Numbered from the stretch's first letter, positions 31,732-43,130 are shown. The stretch is DNA of 64,000 nt from Actinostola sp. cb2023 (GCA_033675265.1 JAUJYZ010001350.1:173864-237863); one strand, 5' to 3'. Notes: generated by a model not told the origin, from the letters alone. Made by a program: numbers and translations.

Positions 31732-32772
31732 CGAAGCTGACTTCTGGAATTTCATGTATTCGAGTAGAAGACATGGTAATACTCTTGATGATTGTGATAT
31801 ACTAGAGAAAGTGATGGGTCTAAGTAGTAGATACAAGAATAATGATGTTATGGTGACACTCTTGTTGTATGTGAATGTCATGGCTCTAGTCTAGACGTGA
31901 GCGTGAACCAAGCAACTCAAGGTCCTCGAGCATAATACTACCCTGCGAGCAGGTTTTTTTTCTACTCGCTCAGGAAGGTAAATCTATCTAGTACCTGTGA
32001 AAAAGTTGAAACGTCTCTCTCAGAAATTTAATTACTGATTTTTTTAAACTAGTTGATTTTCATTCATTTGCCGTGAAATAATTTCGCAAGGAATTCATAT
32101 GATCAGTAGCATATACACTATACCTGTATGTATTGAAATGTAATTTAGATCGATTAAAACTGTTCAAGGATTTATAGCAGTTCCCTAAAATCTAAGTATG
32201 TTTTTTCGATTTTGCTAGCACTCTTAACCAGCCGTTTATACAAAGTCTGAGCTGGCGGATATTACATTATGTTGTCGAGTGCCGGGCGATTCCTAATTCT
32301 GCATGTTCTACCGAGTCACGCAACAAGTAAAGGCTTTCAAGGCTTCCCTGTGTCAGTTCAGTTTGCGAATATCTTAGGCCGTGTTGACATGAATGTTGAC
32401 ATCGAGCGAAGCCAGTTGCTACGTAGCGACCATCGTTCCTGATCTCTTCGTTCTTCACAGCTCCCTCATGAATGGAAGGTGGAGGCCCATGAGTATGCGC
32501 CTTTCATGCTGCAGTACTTCACTCAATCGCACCAGGGCACGAGTAAACGCTCAATGAGCGTCTAGTTTCAGTTTTTTTTCTATGAAATACCGAGCGGTAT
32601 TTAAATTGTTGATGTAATATGTATAGGATAATATGGTTTTCTATGGTTTTCTAAATAATATCATTTTTTCGCCCGTATTCCATAGAAAACCATGGAATAA
32701 CCAATAATTATATGTTTTTTCTACTGAATTATTGGTTTGCAATCAATCCCTTGAGAATCAAGAGATAAAGAC
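31732..32772. other. No gene recognised
   Basis: A 50-codon plus-strand open frame at about 31733-31895 (EADFWNFMYSSRRHG and onward) has an exon-like composition but no recognisable domain. A CGCTCAATGAGCGT word lies near 32545 and partly repeated TATGGTTTTCTA words near 32630. Nothing else supportable. Confidence 0.4.
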
Positions 32773-32993
<221 letters not shown>

Positions 32994-33962
32994 CTAATGG
33001 ACGCGTTCATGACTTATACAACTACGGCTATGTCTAAATGTTTTACTACAATGCTTACACTTGTATGTTTTTTCTCCTGAATGGATGCGTTCATGGGTTC
33101 TACAACCACTGCTATGTCTAAATGTCTTACTACAATGTTTACACTTGTATGGTTTATCTCCTGAATGGATGCGTTCATGACTTCTACAACTACTGCACTG
33201 TGTAAATGTCTTACTACAATGCTTACACTTGTATGTTTTTTCTACTGAATGGATGCGTTCATGAGTTCTACAATTACTGCCTTGTGCAAATGTCTTACTA
33301 CAATGCTTACACTTGTATGGTTTTTCTCCTGAATGTATACGTTCATGACTTATACAACTACTGCTCTGTGTAAATGTCTTACTACAATGCTTACACTTGT
33401 ATGGTTTTTCTCCTGAATGGATTCGTTCATGCACTGTACAAGTACCTAGGTATCTAAATGCCTTGTTACAGTGACTGCAGTGATGTTTTGTAATTACTTC
33501 AGCAGAGATGTCATTTTGACCACTTGGAACTTCAAATGACTCATCAGGCAATGGATGGGAAACACTGCTTCGTGAACTCAGATTGTATTTTGATGGTTTG
33601 CATATTGCATTTGTTTGATCTGTTCTATCTTCATCAGTGCAGTTTATCTCTGCTTCCATTTCAGTCTTTATGTTGTTTATGCTCCCGGATCTACTGTCCT
33701 TCTCATTAGAACCACTTGATACTCTTCGTGCTCTCACTTCATAGTCATCTATTGAAACTGAGGTGTCCCCACTTACACTGCTCTCCTTACTTCCTCCTGG
33801 TATTTCTCTTTCCAGATTACTTTGTTGCAAGATACAACCATTCTCTACATACATGGACGTACATCCATTACTACAGCCAGTGTCGTCAGTCTGTATTGCT
33901 ATACTGTTATTCTTGTTGGTTTGTAGCAACTCACCATCAATAGTTTCACCCATGCAATATTC
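32994..33962 (-). CDS. C2H2 zinc-finger protein, terminal exon with six fingers and a shortened array
   Basis: The exon opens at a CTTTAG acceptor (33963), continues EYC into MGETIDGELLQTNKN, and runs 322 codons to TAG. Residues 1-160 (counted from that Met) are Ser/Asp/Asn-rich and probably disordered; then six C-x2-C-x12-H-x3-H fingers follow (YKCKHCSKTF...SHERIH) with TGEKP-like linkers written SGEKPYK or variants such as SVEKTYK and SGDKPYK. C2H2 arrays usually bind DNA in the nucleus. After the sixth finger [14 protein letters not shown] shows that nine bases including a stop are inserted in the linker; one more full finger and one broken finger follow in frame. The N-terminal 60 residues recur in the exon at 37158-37487. 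Upstream exons were not found. Confidence 0.88.
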   Translation of the reverse strand, partial: EYCMGETIDGELLQTNKNNSIAIQTDDTGCSNGCTSMYVENGCILQQSNLEREIPGGSKESSVSGDTSVSIDDYEVRARRVSSGSNEKDSRSGSINNIKTEMEAEINCTDEDRTDQTNAICKPSKYNLSSRSSVSHPLPDESFEVPSGQNDISAEVITKHHCSHCNKAFRYLGTCTVHERIHSGEKPYKCKHCSKTFTQSSSCISHERIHSGEKPYKCKHCSKTFAQGSNCRTHERIHSVEKTYKCKHCSKTFTQCSSCRSHERIHSGDKPYKCKHCSKTFRHSSGCRTHERIHSGEKTYKCKHCSKTFRHSRSCISHERVH

Positions 33963-34350
33963 CTAAAGAAACAATAAATATTGGTTAAAAACCAAGTGGC
34001 TGAGCACGTTGTGTGTACAGACCATTCCACACCCAATTTGTTTTGTTTCGAAGATCAAGGTTTTGGAATGTTTTCATGGTCCAAGTTAAATTCAGTAATT
34101 AGGAGAATTCCATCCGTGCATGATTTTCTATTTGAGGTTTTAAAATAAATTCGGTAAGACCATTACAGAATGTGACGGCAAAAAACATCATTAGAAATGA
34201 TTTATATGCATTTAGATTTTATAATAATAATATAATAATATATAATAATATATTGTTAGGACATGTACACATTGGATAATTATTATATATATAGTTAGGA
34301 TATTTCATTTAATTTAATTTTAAAAGTATATTATATTAATATTTTTGTTT
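33963..34350. other. No gene recognised
   Basis: Probably intron 5' of the zinc-finger exon; contains TAATAATAT-rich sequence near 34221-34260. Confidence 0.4.
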
Positions 34351-34632
34351 TATACAGCTATTTCAAAAAACGTTTTCTTGTGAATACTGAATACCGAATA
34401 GTGCATTCCAAGACCGAAATGCATTGTATGTCAGTATATTTAGTATATCAGCTCCAATATAGCGAGGAAACAACTGCTGATATACTTTGATATATTTTAA
34501 ATATATCAGCAGTTGTTTCCTTGCTATATTGGAGCTGATATACTAAATATACTGACATACAATGCATTTCGGTCTTGGAATGCACTATTCGGTATTCAGT
34601 ATTCACAAGACGTTTTTTGAAATAGCTGTATA
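34351..34632. mobile_element. Long, almost perfect palindrome (foldback)
   Basis: Arms of about 130 bp, starting TATACAGCTATTTCAAAAAA, pair end to end with a centre of about 20 bases (near 34485-34500). Only a three-base indel and about one substitution distinguish the arms. A transcript would form a long hairpin and could feed a small-RNA pathway; that is inference. No coding capacity. Confidence 0.9.
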
Positions 34633-34704
34633 TATTTTTGTTCACGTTCACGTCTTAACGAGCTTTGTAGCTCCTAGGTGACTACGTGTTTAAATAAATT
34701 ATTA

Positions 34705-34738
<34 letters not shown>

Positions 34739-35530
34739 GCACATTGCTTCGATTCAGTTATATGCTGTACAATTGTTCAGCAATCGCCGAAACAAGCGTA
34801 ATGATGTGACTGAGTCTGAAATGCGATTCGTTAATCTCTGAATGTTATTTTGCCCTTGATTGTTGGATATCTATTGTCATGGCTTTTTTGAATAAAATTC
34901 AATGCTGTCTGCATATTCACAAATAGTAGACGACTTTGGACCTGCAACCACAGACATTCAGTGACAGTATGGCAATGGAATCGGGAGATGAATCAGAGTT
35001 ATATATAACTGCCACAAGCTTTCGTAGCAAAGAACACAGCTTGGACGTTTTTATTTATTTTTCTCCAGGATAGGGGAGAAAAAAACTAAAGATGGCCTAA
35101 AGGGCAATAGAACAGTAACTTTTCAACACTGTTGTGCATTGTCAGTCCTTAATTTTATTGACCATGTAAGTGCCATTTTACGTTATTTTGTAATTCTACA
35201 TACATTCTTTATTAAAAGATTACAGCTAGAGATGCCTGTGATGTATTAAGTCCTAGGACTTTGAACTGAATACATTAGCCTGGTTACCAGGCTAATCTTG
35301 AGAAATGTCTCAAAATGTGTCGGATCTGACATTGACCTTCCTCGACCGGTTAATGCATTTTTTCGCCTTGGTAAATAAAGTTTATTGTATTTTATTATAC
35401 GACTGTGACGTAAATTTACCATAAAAGGGCACAAAATCCTCCAAATATCCGAGCGTATTACCCACTGTAGATTGTCGTATTACCCGGCTTGTAACCAGTA
35501 AAACCGGTTTTGAACACAACATATTTTGTA
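34633..35530. other. No gene recognised
   Basis: Holds an ATT microsatellite (34698-34738); otherwise unique-looking sequence without a supportable exon. Confidence 0.45.
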
Positions 35531-35850
35531 CCAGTTTTGGTTTTCATTGCAAAAAGAAAAAACACTATACAATGACAGAAAAGTATTTCTAAAGGGAATA
35601 GGGAAACAAACAACTACTTTTTAATGATATCTGTATAGAAAATACATATGAAGAAAATCCAACCTTTTTGGTGAACAAAGCCAACGAAAAATCTCTCGAG
35701 CGCGCGCTCGATGGCGCATCGATTGTGTGATAGCGCGCGCATTTCACAAACAAATCACAAAAACAGCATTTGTACGCTAACAAATAAGCAAAGAAAGAAA
35801 AAGGGACGTTTTTGGGGGGGGGGGTTATTTTGTTGTCGTATAATAAACAA
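35531..35850. repeat. Fragment related to 12370-12680
   Basis: The blocks GACAGAAAAGTA, AATGATATCTGT, CGAAAAATCTCT and GATTGTGTGATAGCGCGCGC occur in the same order as in the TAGTCCAG-family element at 12178-12915, but neither inverted end is present. A G run (about 35815-35824) interrupts the right part. Confidence 0.8.
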
Positions 35851-35852
35851 TT

Positions 35853-35987
35853 TATTACAGTTAGAGTTGTGTAATACAGCTGGGCATTTTTACTCGTCTA
35901 TTTGTATTTTGCCTCGCCTACGGCTCGTCAAAATACGGCAAGACTCGTAAAAATATCCAGCTGTATTACACAACTCTAACTGTAATA
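35853..35987. mobile_element. Hairpin element with GCCTACGGC loop
   Basis: Arms of about 60 bp including TTATTACAGTTAGAGTTGTG and ATTTTTACTCGT, paired around CTCGCCTACGGCTCG. Same design as 24492-24640. Confidence 0.88.
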
Positions 35988-36029
35988 ACCTATATGTATT
36001 GTATGGAAACATGGAATCAATTAAGCCTA

Positions 36030-36772
36030 CTCCCCAGTCTCCCTCCTTCCCCCTCCCCTTGCTTCCTCCCCTCCCCTTGCTACCTTTCCCTCCCCCTCCC
36101 CTTGCTTCCTTTCCCTCCCCCTCCCCTTGTTCCCTTTCCCTTTCCCTCCCCCCCTCCCCCTCCCCTTGCTTCCTTTCCCTCCGCCTCCCTTTGCTACCTT
36201 TCCCTCCCCCTCTCCTTGCTTCCTTTCCATCCCCCTCCCCTTGCTTCCTTTCCCTCCACCTCCCTTTACTACCTTTCCCTCCCCCTCCCCTTGTTTCCTT
36301 TCCCACCCCCTCCCCTTGTTCCCTTTCCCTTTCCCTCCCCTTGATTCCTTTCCCTCCCCCTCCCCTTGCTACCTTTCCCTCCGCCTCCCCTTGCTACCTT
36401 TCTCTCCCCCTAACCTTGCTACCTTTCCCTCCCCTCCCCTTGCTTCCTTTCCCTACCCCTCCCCTTGTTCCCTTTCCCTCCCCCTCCCCCTCCCCTTGCT
36501 TCCTTTCCCTCCCCCTCCCCTTGCTACCTTTCCCTCCGCCTCCCCTTGCTACCTTTTCCTCCCCCTAACCTTGCTACCTTTCCCTCCCCCTCCCCTTGTT
36601 CCCTTTCCCTCCCCCACCCCTTGCTTCCTTTCCCTGCACCTCCCCTTCCTACCTTTCCCTCCCCCTCCCCTTGCTACCTTTCCCTCACCCTCCCCTTGTT
36701 CCCTTTCCCTCCCCATCTACTTGCTTCCTTTCCCTCCGCCTCCCCTTGCTTCCTTTCCCTCCCCTTGCTTAT
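36030..36772. repeat. Polypyrimidine minisatellite, about 740 bp
   Basis: Degenerate tandem units of about 24-26 bp, TTTCCCTCCCCCTCCCCTTG plus C or T and a short tail. The plus strand is almost purely pyrimidine, so it can form triplex (H-DNA) or G-rich structures on the minus strand. Long open frames on both strands here are a product of the repeat and not genes. Confidence 0.95.
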
Positions 36773-37157
36773 GGTAATAGTGGAGATTGGGCTGCCTGTT
36801 CCCATTACAATACTTTCGGGGAACGAATATGTTTTACTGTGGAATAGATTTAGGGGGTCATAATATTTAGTATCCACTGAAAGTCTGTAGTTTTTGGGGG
36901 TCACTGAAAACATGTTACATGTAAGTTTGATTTGAGGGGTCACCCCAAAAATATTCTTTCAAAATCCCCATAGCCTTCCCACCAGATAAATTATGAACCC
37001 TAAAGGGCCGGACACACGGTGCAACATTGCGCACAACATTGCACGCAACACGTATTGTTGCAGCGTGTGTCAACCTCTTCAACATGATGCACGCAATGTT
37101 GCACTGTGTGTCTGCACCTTTAGCTTACAGTATCATCAGAACATTAGAATCACTCAC

Positions 37158-37487
37158 CCTTGTTGTACTATTCCACATGGGAAATTTGTGTTCTGCTGTA
37201 TCTTTGTTGTAATAAAACAGAAGTTCGCCTGATTTGCAGTTGAATTTCATCCATCCTGGACCTAGTTCCGACTCCATAAACACATTGGTATACCCACTTA
37301 TACTTCTCTCCTCACTTTCTCCTGGTATTTGTCTTTCCAGATTACTTTCTTTCAAGATAGAACCATTCTCTACATACATGGACGCACATCCATTACTACA
37401 GCCAGTATCATCAGTCTGTATTGCAATACTGTTATTCTTGTTGGTTTGTAGCAACTCACCATCAATAGTTTCACCCATGCAATATTC
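37158..37487 (-). CDS. Exon with a degenerate WW-like module, related to the zinc-finger exon
   Basis: Exactly 110 codons between a CTTTAG acceptor and a GTGAGT donor. The first 60 residues after the Met (MGETIDGELLQTNKNNSIAI and onward) are closely similar to the N-terminus of the zinc-finger exon at 32994-33962. The end differs: GPGWMKFNCKSGELLFYYNK...MW has the spacing of a WW domain (first GPGW, central FYYNK, last W), a module that normally binds Pro-rich peptides. The exon and its upstream splice acceptor are conserved with the 33-kb copy, so the two arose by duplication. Whether they belong to one gene by alternative splicing or to two genes is open. Confidence 0.7.
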
Positions 37488-37582
37488 CTAAAGAAACAAT
37501 AAACAAGAGAAACATAGCTACAGTAAATGCTTGAAATAGTGCCCAGCTTGAAATGTTAACTGCCCCTTCGAAATAGCGCCTA

Positions 37583-37873
37583 GTCCAGAACTGGCCCCAC
37601 CTTTCTCAATAATTATATAAATACTGTCCAGAACTGCCCCCACCTTTCTCAATAATTATATAAAAACTGTCCAGAACTTCCCCCACCTTTCTCAATAATT
37701 ATATAAATACTGTCCAGAACTTCCCCCACCTTTCTCAATAATTATATAAATACTGTCCAGAACTGGCCCCACCTTTCTCAATAATTATATAAAAACTGTC
37801 CAGAACTTCCCCCACCTTTCTCAATAATTATATAAATACTGTCCAGAACTGGCCCCACCTTTCTCAATAATTA
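37583..37873. repeat. 43-bp satellite, seven units
   Basis: Unit GTCCAGAACTGCCCCCACCT plus TTCTCAATAATTATATAAATACT, exact 43-bp period (37583 to 37841). Three unit variants (GGCCCC, GCCCCC, TCCCCC) alternate. The unit is the reverse complement of the single terminal segment in copy 1 (12873-12915). Confidence 0.95.
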
Positions 37874-38537
37874 TTGCTGACGCAGCGAGCGAGCCTGAAG
37901 CGAGCGAGTAAGGAAGCAATTCTAATTCATTCACATAGGCAGAAAAAAATCTCGATTTTTACCCGGCATGCAGTTTCCAATAACCATCATGCAATTCTCA
38001 AGAACCATCATGCAATTCTCAAGAACCATCATGCAATTCTCAAGAACTATCATGCTTTTCGTGCCAACTCCCACATATGCTATAGCCTGAAGCGAGTTGT
38101 TTTCCTATTCAAGCTTTCGCGTTTCTGATCGGTAAATGTCGTGCCCAAAATCTGTGTCCCTAATTAATTTGTACATGTGTATGTTTCTTAAGCTTTAGCC
38201 GGTTTATCCTGACTCGTAAGCCCATCAGATACCGTATCATTAGTGCCGGCTGACCGTGTGTCAGTTTCAAGTGTGAATATTCGCATTGAAATCTCAATTA
38301 TAAGTAATACATTTATTTAGTTATTCATAAGCTATCCAGTTTTTCAAATAGACAAATACTATTCAAAACAAAGAAAGGTAGACTCGCCTAATAATTTGCA
38401 TACTTGTCACTTGGCATAAAACAAAACATTTCATAACTACAGTGGCTAAGCTCTCCGGCACCAACTCTTATCCACAACTACTAACATTGCATTCACCATC
38501 AGCATTCACTGCTGTTAGGTAGCCTAGTATAAATACT

Positions 38538-38752
38538 ATCCAGAACTGCCCCCACCTTTCTCAATAATTATATAAATACTATCCAGAACTGCCCCCACCT
38601 TTCTCAATAATTATATAAATACTGTCCAGAACTTCCCCCACCTTTCTCAATAATTATATAGATACTGTCCAGAACTGCCCCCACCTTTCTCAATAATTAT
38701 ATAAATACTGTCCAGAACTGTCTCCACCTTTCTCAATAATTATATAAATACT
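38538..38752. repeat. 43-bp satellite, five units
   Basis: Same unit and period as 37583-37873 (starts at 38538, 38581, 38624, 38667, 38710), ended by the run GGACACAAAAG. Confidence 0.93.
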
Positions 38753-38973
38753 GGACACAAAAGAAATATAAAGACTACATGTACAAGAAGTGCATGTCTT
38801 GGAGGGTGATATCTGCATTGTTCACATACTGCCGAAAACGGGATGTGGTGACACATGCATAGACAAACTTCCCAGGACCCACTTTTATCATCTCTCTCTA
38901 TAGATAGCCCAGCTCTTCTGCTCTTCCACTCTTTGCTGCATGCGTAGATAAAAATGGGTCCAGTTCTGGACTA

Positions 38974-40302
38974 AATGGCACCCCACTGAGGTGAACAATA
39001 TTAATAATTAAGCCCCAGCAACTAATTGACCCCACCCCTCCACCCAAGAAAGAAATAATGAATGTAGAGTCTTTCTTAATGTAAAAATAAACAGACTCAA
39101 AGATGTATATTTGTACTTTAGACATCATAGTTTATACAATGTAGTTAACCATAACTCCAAACGAACACAAAGTTTTCCAGGGTTTGGCGTTTGTTTGGAG
39201 TTTATTTGGTGAAATTACAAAGGAAACTAAAGGAAGATTTCTGGTTCTGAAATGTCATATTTGTACATATTTGGACGGAATAAATTGCAATTTCTCAATA
39301 CTAATTTTTTTCTTGATCTTCGACTGGTACATTTAACTTTTCGGACTTTGAAGAGCAAACTTTGCGAAGCCATTCGATCTAGAGCCGCCATTTTGCTCTC
39401 TTGTCATCTGATTAGCGGTTTCTTTGTGTGACGTAACATGACAGATCTCGGCGCCAAGTGTCTAGTCGATGTCTAGTTGGTTGTGTTGCTTTCATTCTTT
39501 GCGAAAACATCGTCATCTTTTATCGAAAATGTCTTCGAATTCACGTCCTCTGGCAATGAGATTTCGACACAGAAATCGCTTTTAGTTTCGGGACTAATTT
39601 TGCTTGCTTTCAGTTTGCTGAAGTGTGTTTGATTTTGTGTAAATGTGTGTGCATTATTTTGTACATTTACGGTAAAACTGTTTTGAATTTCTATTACATT
39701 GTAAATATATAACGATGTTTGAATGCTTTCGAAAATGAAATCCAATCGAGTTTAGAATAGAATAGTTTACTTTGCGTTTGCTTTGCGTTCATTTAGTAAA
39801 CGCTAAACAAACGTAAACATCGGCAAGGTTTGCTTTGCGTTTGTTTTGCGTTAACTCCAAATGCACGCTTTGCGTTAACATATGTTAACTTCGCGTTTGA
39901 GGTTAGTTTCGATCGGTACTGTAGTTAACATATTACGGTATGTTTATTTGGGTCGTGAACATACTACAGATTTCTTGGATCACTTTAGCTCATGATAATC
40001 CCTTCCAAGGGTAGTATCGTTGTGTACAGGTTAACCAACTATAGGTTTTCTGAACACACGAGTGGGACTTAGACATTTTTGAGGATTTTGGTTCTCCTCA
40101 CTTGAAAAAAAAATTAGTCAAGGATGCCAAGAATTGAATGACTCACAGCTGGCACCAAACGATCACTTCAATGCCTAACCCTACCGTTCCCCTAAACCTA
40201 ACCAACGAAGCCACAGGCAATTTGGTTGGTTGCTACACTTTTTTTGTTATACACTGTACATGTATTTAAACAATGTGTCATTAGCATCTCCAAAAATCTT
40301 GG
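38974..40302. other. No gene; Tgcgtt-rich repeats
   Basis: Around 39140-39215 and 39770-39930 variants of GCGTTTGTTTGGAGTT and CTTTGCGTTAAC occur in both orientations, including the 16-bp palindrome GTTAACATATGTTAAC (39885-39900), so a decayed inverted-repeat element of about 0.8 kb is likely. No exon supportable. Confidence 0.5.
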
Positions 40303-40366
40303 GTTTCCTGTGTTGAGATGGGGTTCCTGTGGCGGATTTTCATATTGGCTGCAATCGAGATTTGTG
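40303..40366. repeat. Dispersed repeat, copy at 58906-58968
   Basis: GGGTTTCCTGTGTTGAGATG and CAATCGAGATTT are shared in order and spacing with 58906-58968 in the Harbinger transposase intron. The start is the CACAGGAAGCCC family tip in reverse. Confidence 0.8.
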
Positions 40367-40813
40367 TTACAAATAACAATGTAGCTTAGATGATTTTCGG
40401 AGCAGTACTTATGATCAGCGGTGGTAAGAACAACAACATGGCGGCTCGTGATGATCGCTGGCGATACAATATGTTCTCCTTGGTTGCATTGTACTTACAC
40501 TCGGAAAAGAAGCGAAAGCTCGACATGTTCATAGTGCGGAGGATCGGGGGATGCCCCCATTAGAAGAAGGGGCCTTATGGCCCCTTAGTGGTGCACCCCC
40601 CTTTCAAAATCTCTAGATCCGCCCCTGTATATACTGTATGAAGTGGATATGACAGTCTACTAGCCAAATGAATTTGAATAAACTAATTTGAATTTGAATA
40701 GCCATTCCCCTGAGGGTTCCCGTACACAATGTTACTACCCTTCCAAGCAATGGAAAACAATAACCTGTTGAACCCTTAGCTTACAACATCATCAGAACAT
40801 TAGAATCACTCAC
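40367..40813. other. No gene; possible hAT-like tip
   Basis: AGATCCGCCCCTG at about 40614-40626 is the reverse complement of the CAGGGGCGGATC tip at 62863; nothing else recognisable. Confidence 0.4.
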
Positions 40814-40936
40814 CCTTGAGGTACTATTCCACATGGAATATTTGTGTTCTGCTGTATCTTTGTTGTAATAAAACAGATGTTCGCCTGATTTGCAGTTGAA
40901 TTTCATCCATCCTGGATCTACAAGTTCTGACTCCAT
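40814..40936 (-). pseudogene. Third copy of the WW-like exon, 5' part missing
   Basis: From ATG at 40936 the frame reads MESELVDPGWMKFNCKSGEH...YSMWNST to a GTGAGT donor, closely matching the 3' half of 37158-37487. The 60-residue N-terminal part and the CTTTAG acceptor are absent, so this is an exon remnant or a differently spliced exon. Confidence 0.65.
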
Positions 40937-41186
40937 AATAAGCAACCTTTGAATAGAATGGAAAATCTATCATTCCTAGCATCAGATGTGATTGGACCCC
41001 TTCAGCTTGGGTGTAGTGTTTTCCATATCATTTTTTATTTATATTTATTTTGTGTATCAGCTTTATTTTTTATTTTCAAAATCATTTCACTACGCATTAC
41101 TGTCAAGTCATAAAGGTTTTTAAATCATGATATTGCTGACGTCAAGGGAGGCAATTGCCATAATTTACTGAAGTGATTTTCAATTA

Positions 41187-41413
41187 CAGTGGAATCTGGT
41201 TAATACGGACACCGTCAGGACGAGACACAGTGTCCGTATTAACCGGATGTCCATTGGATATTAAACAGGTATATTTTATAGGTATTTGTATGAGTTTCGA
41301 TTCGGCCGGGACGAAACAACATGTCTGTAATAACCGGGTGTCTGTAATAACCGGGTGTCTGTAATAACCGGGTGTCTGTATTAACCGGGTGTCCATAAGG
41401 CTGGGTTCCACTG
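41187..41413. mobile_element. pogo/Tigger-like MITE with an 18-bp internal repeat
   Basis: Ends CAGTGGAATCTGGTTAATACGG and its diverged complement ending TTCCACTG; TA precedes the left end. The interior right half holds four units of GTCTGTAATAACCGGGT (17-18 bp) that copy part of the end sequence. Such CAGTNGAACC ends with TTAATACGGACA are typical for pogo-type MITEs. Confidence 0.7.
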
Positions 41414-42241
41414 CATAGTGCTTTGAACTAAAAATAGCCAAACAGTCAATGGAATTTATACATGTACTGTATGTTCAAAATGAAAACTACAATGCAATTC
41501 ATAAGAAGAGTTTCTGTAGTTTTAAAATATCAGTAACGTGCACTAGGGTATTTTTGTATATATAGGAATCCCTGGCATCCAGGGTAGGCCTATATACATG
41601 TATCTTGACGTCACTATATTTGAGATTTCAACTGAAACTCGCAGTCACAAACTAGCTATCAAACATGATCAAGTCTGCCTTTCTTTAGCATAAATTTTCA
41701 GGATGAAAAGATACTGTAGGTACATGTATGGCTGTACTTTATAGTAGATTCCATGTCTATACTGAAAACAATCAGATCTGACATAAGCTTACTACACTTT
41801 TATCGTCGATCTCTCGAACACATTCAAACACTGAGTGGATCACAACACAAACGTGACGATGTTAAACACACAATGAATCCAATCTACTCACCACAACACA
41901 AGAGATGAGCACTACAAGTACACAGACAGAGTTGTGCTAAGGTTTGTTTTGATGCTGTTCAGTTCAACTTCGTTCCCAGGCCCGCTCACCTCGGTATTTT
42001 TTCCACAGGAAGCCCAAATGTCAGTCATCCGTTTTGCTGCCACCTGTTCAGTTGTTCATGAGCCTCATCTATGAATGGGGATTCTTCAATGTAAAAAGGG
42101 TAGGGGTTGTAATACCGTCGGAAAATCCTAAAAAATACCCTAAAAATACCAAAACAGTGACCAAAATCCCACCCTTCAAAATAACTCATGGTATAACGGC
42201 ATCATCGTCGGATCGACGGAACGCCCCAGTGAAATTGGATT

Positions 42242-42242
<1 letters not shown>

Positions 42243-42276
<34 letters not shown>
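42243..42276. repeat. C homopolymer run
   Basis: 34 C residues. The flanking sequence (AAAAATACC words before it) resembles the decayed G/C-run elements elsewhere in the window. Confidence 0.9.
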
Positions 42277-42277
<1 letters not shown>

Positions 42278-42388
42278 AAAAGGATTATTTTGTGGAAAGG
42301 ATTGTTTTGAATTTCTTAACCTGCAGTTTTGCAAACTAAGTTTTCCCTCGCGACATCTTGTGAAGTAATATTTCAAGATCGCAGTTTC

Positions 42389-42520
42389 GCTCTTATCATG
42401 CGGACTGATTTTTAAGATCAGCAAACTGGTTTCTTGCTGGTGCAAACAGCCTATATGATCTGAAAGAGTTTGTCTGAAAGAACATTTCTGGAAAGTTTCG
42501 GTGGTATAGGATAAAATCTC
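42389..42520. repeat. Repeat with an inverted copy at 53840-53985
   Basis: GTTTCGCTCTTATCATGC, TGATTTTTAAGATCAGCAAA, GCAAACAGCCTATATGATCT and GGAAAGTTTCGGTG appear inverted and in mirrored order at 53840-53985. Further mirrored words (AAAACTAT and ACTGCCACTTAAG at 43104-43122; complement at 53732-53755) suggest these are the two arms of one larger element now containing the Kolobok copies. Confidence 0.8.
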
Positions 42521-42575
42521 AAAAAGTTATCGGGGATGACATTTATAGACTTTAGTATGGGATTTTGCCGTCATG

Positions 42576-42760
42576 CGTTATACAAGCCTCGTTTTGATGT
42601 TTCAGAATTTAAATCGTTCATAACTTCGCCGAGATATGTAGTTTCGTCATGAAATTAGTTATATAAGTATAATGTAGAAGTTTCATGACGAAATTATATA
42701 TCTCTGCGAAGTTATGAACGATTTAAATTCTGAAAAAACATCAAAACGAGGCTTGTTATG
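42576..42760. mobile_element. Hairpin MITE
   Basis: Arms of about 75 bp, with CAAGCCTCGTTTTGATGTTT and ATTTAAATCGTTCATAACTT on the left, pair across a centre of about 18 bases. A few mismatches and a short indel. Confidence 0.85.
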
Positions 42761-43130
42761 CTGAGCATAATACTACCAGCATACTGCCTGTCAATTAGCT
42801 GTCATAGTTTTGGATCACATCCAATCATATGCGGCTTTCTTACCATCTTAATACGAAAGAAAACTGAGGATATGCAAATTACCGTGAGAACGACTCTCTC
42901 TGATGGTCCGAAACAGCACTTATATCTTTACGATCAAATATGCTTTTCAACGTGCCGGCCGAACACTTTCACAAACGTATTCCAATATGATTTCACTTCA
43001 GTTTCAAAAGGACAAGGAAACGAAGCATGCAAGAGAAATTGCCTCTAAAAATTCAATAGAACAGTACTTTTATAACACAAGAGAAAAATCCTAAACTCAA
43101 AAACTATTTACTGCCACTTAAGTTGCCAAA

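Larger units (their letters stand above)
37581..38973. mobile_element. TAGTCCAGAACTGG-family element, copy 2, with expanded tandem arrays
   Basis: Begins TAGTCCAGAACTGG and ends CCAGTTCTGGACTA. The right 210 bp match, inverted, the left 170 bp of copy 1 (12178-12350), including the CGGGATGTGGTGAC word. The left part consists of two 43-bp arrays separated by 660 bp. No target duplication is certain (flanks AAATAGCGCC and AAATGGCACC are similar). Between the arrays lie three copies of CAATTCTCAAGAACCATCATG (37990-38053). Confidence 0.8.

Noticed and set aside
35890..36863. Long overlapping open frames rich in Pro/Phe/Leu or Gly/Arg/Lys
   Set aside because: They arise on both strands and in several frames from the pyrimidine minisatellite; no start context, splice signal or domain.
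37583..38752. CRISPR-like array of regular 43-bp repeats
   Set aside because: Units follow each other without unique spacers, the genome is eukaryotic, and the unit is the end of a nearby transposon family.
39473..39745. 90-residue minus-strand frame inside the GCGTT-repeat region
   Set aside because: It lacks an ATG at its start and shows no recognisable domain.
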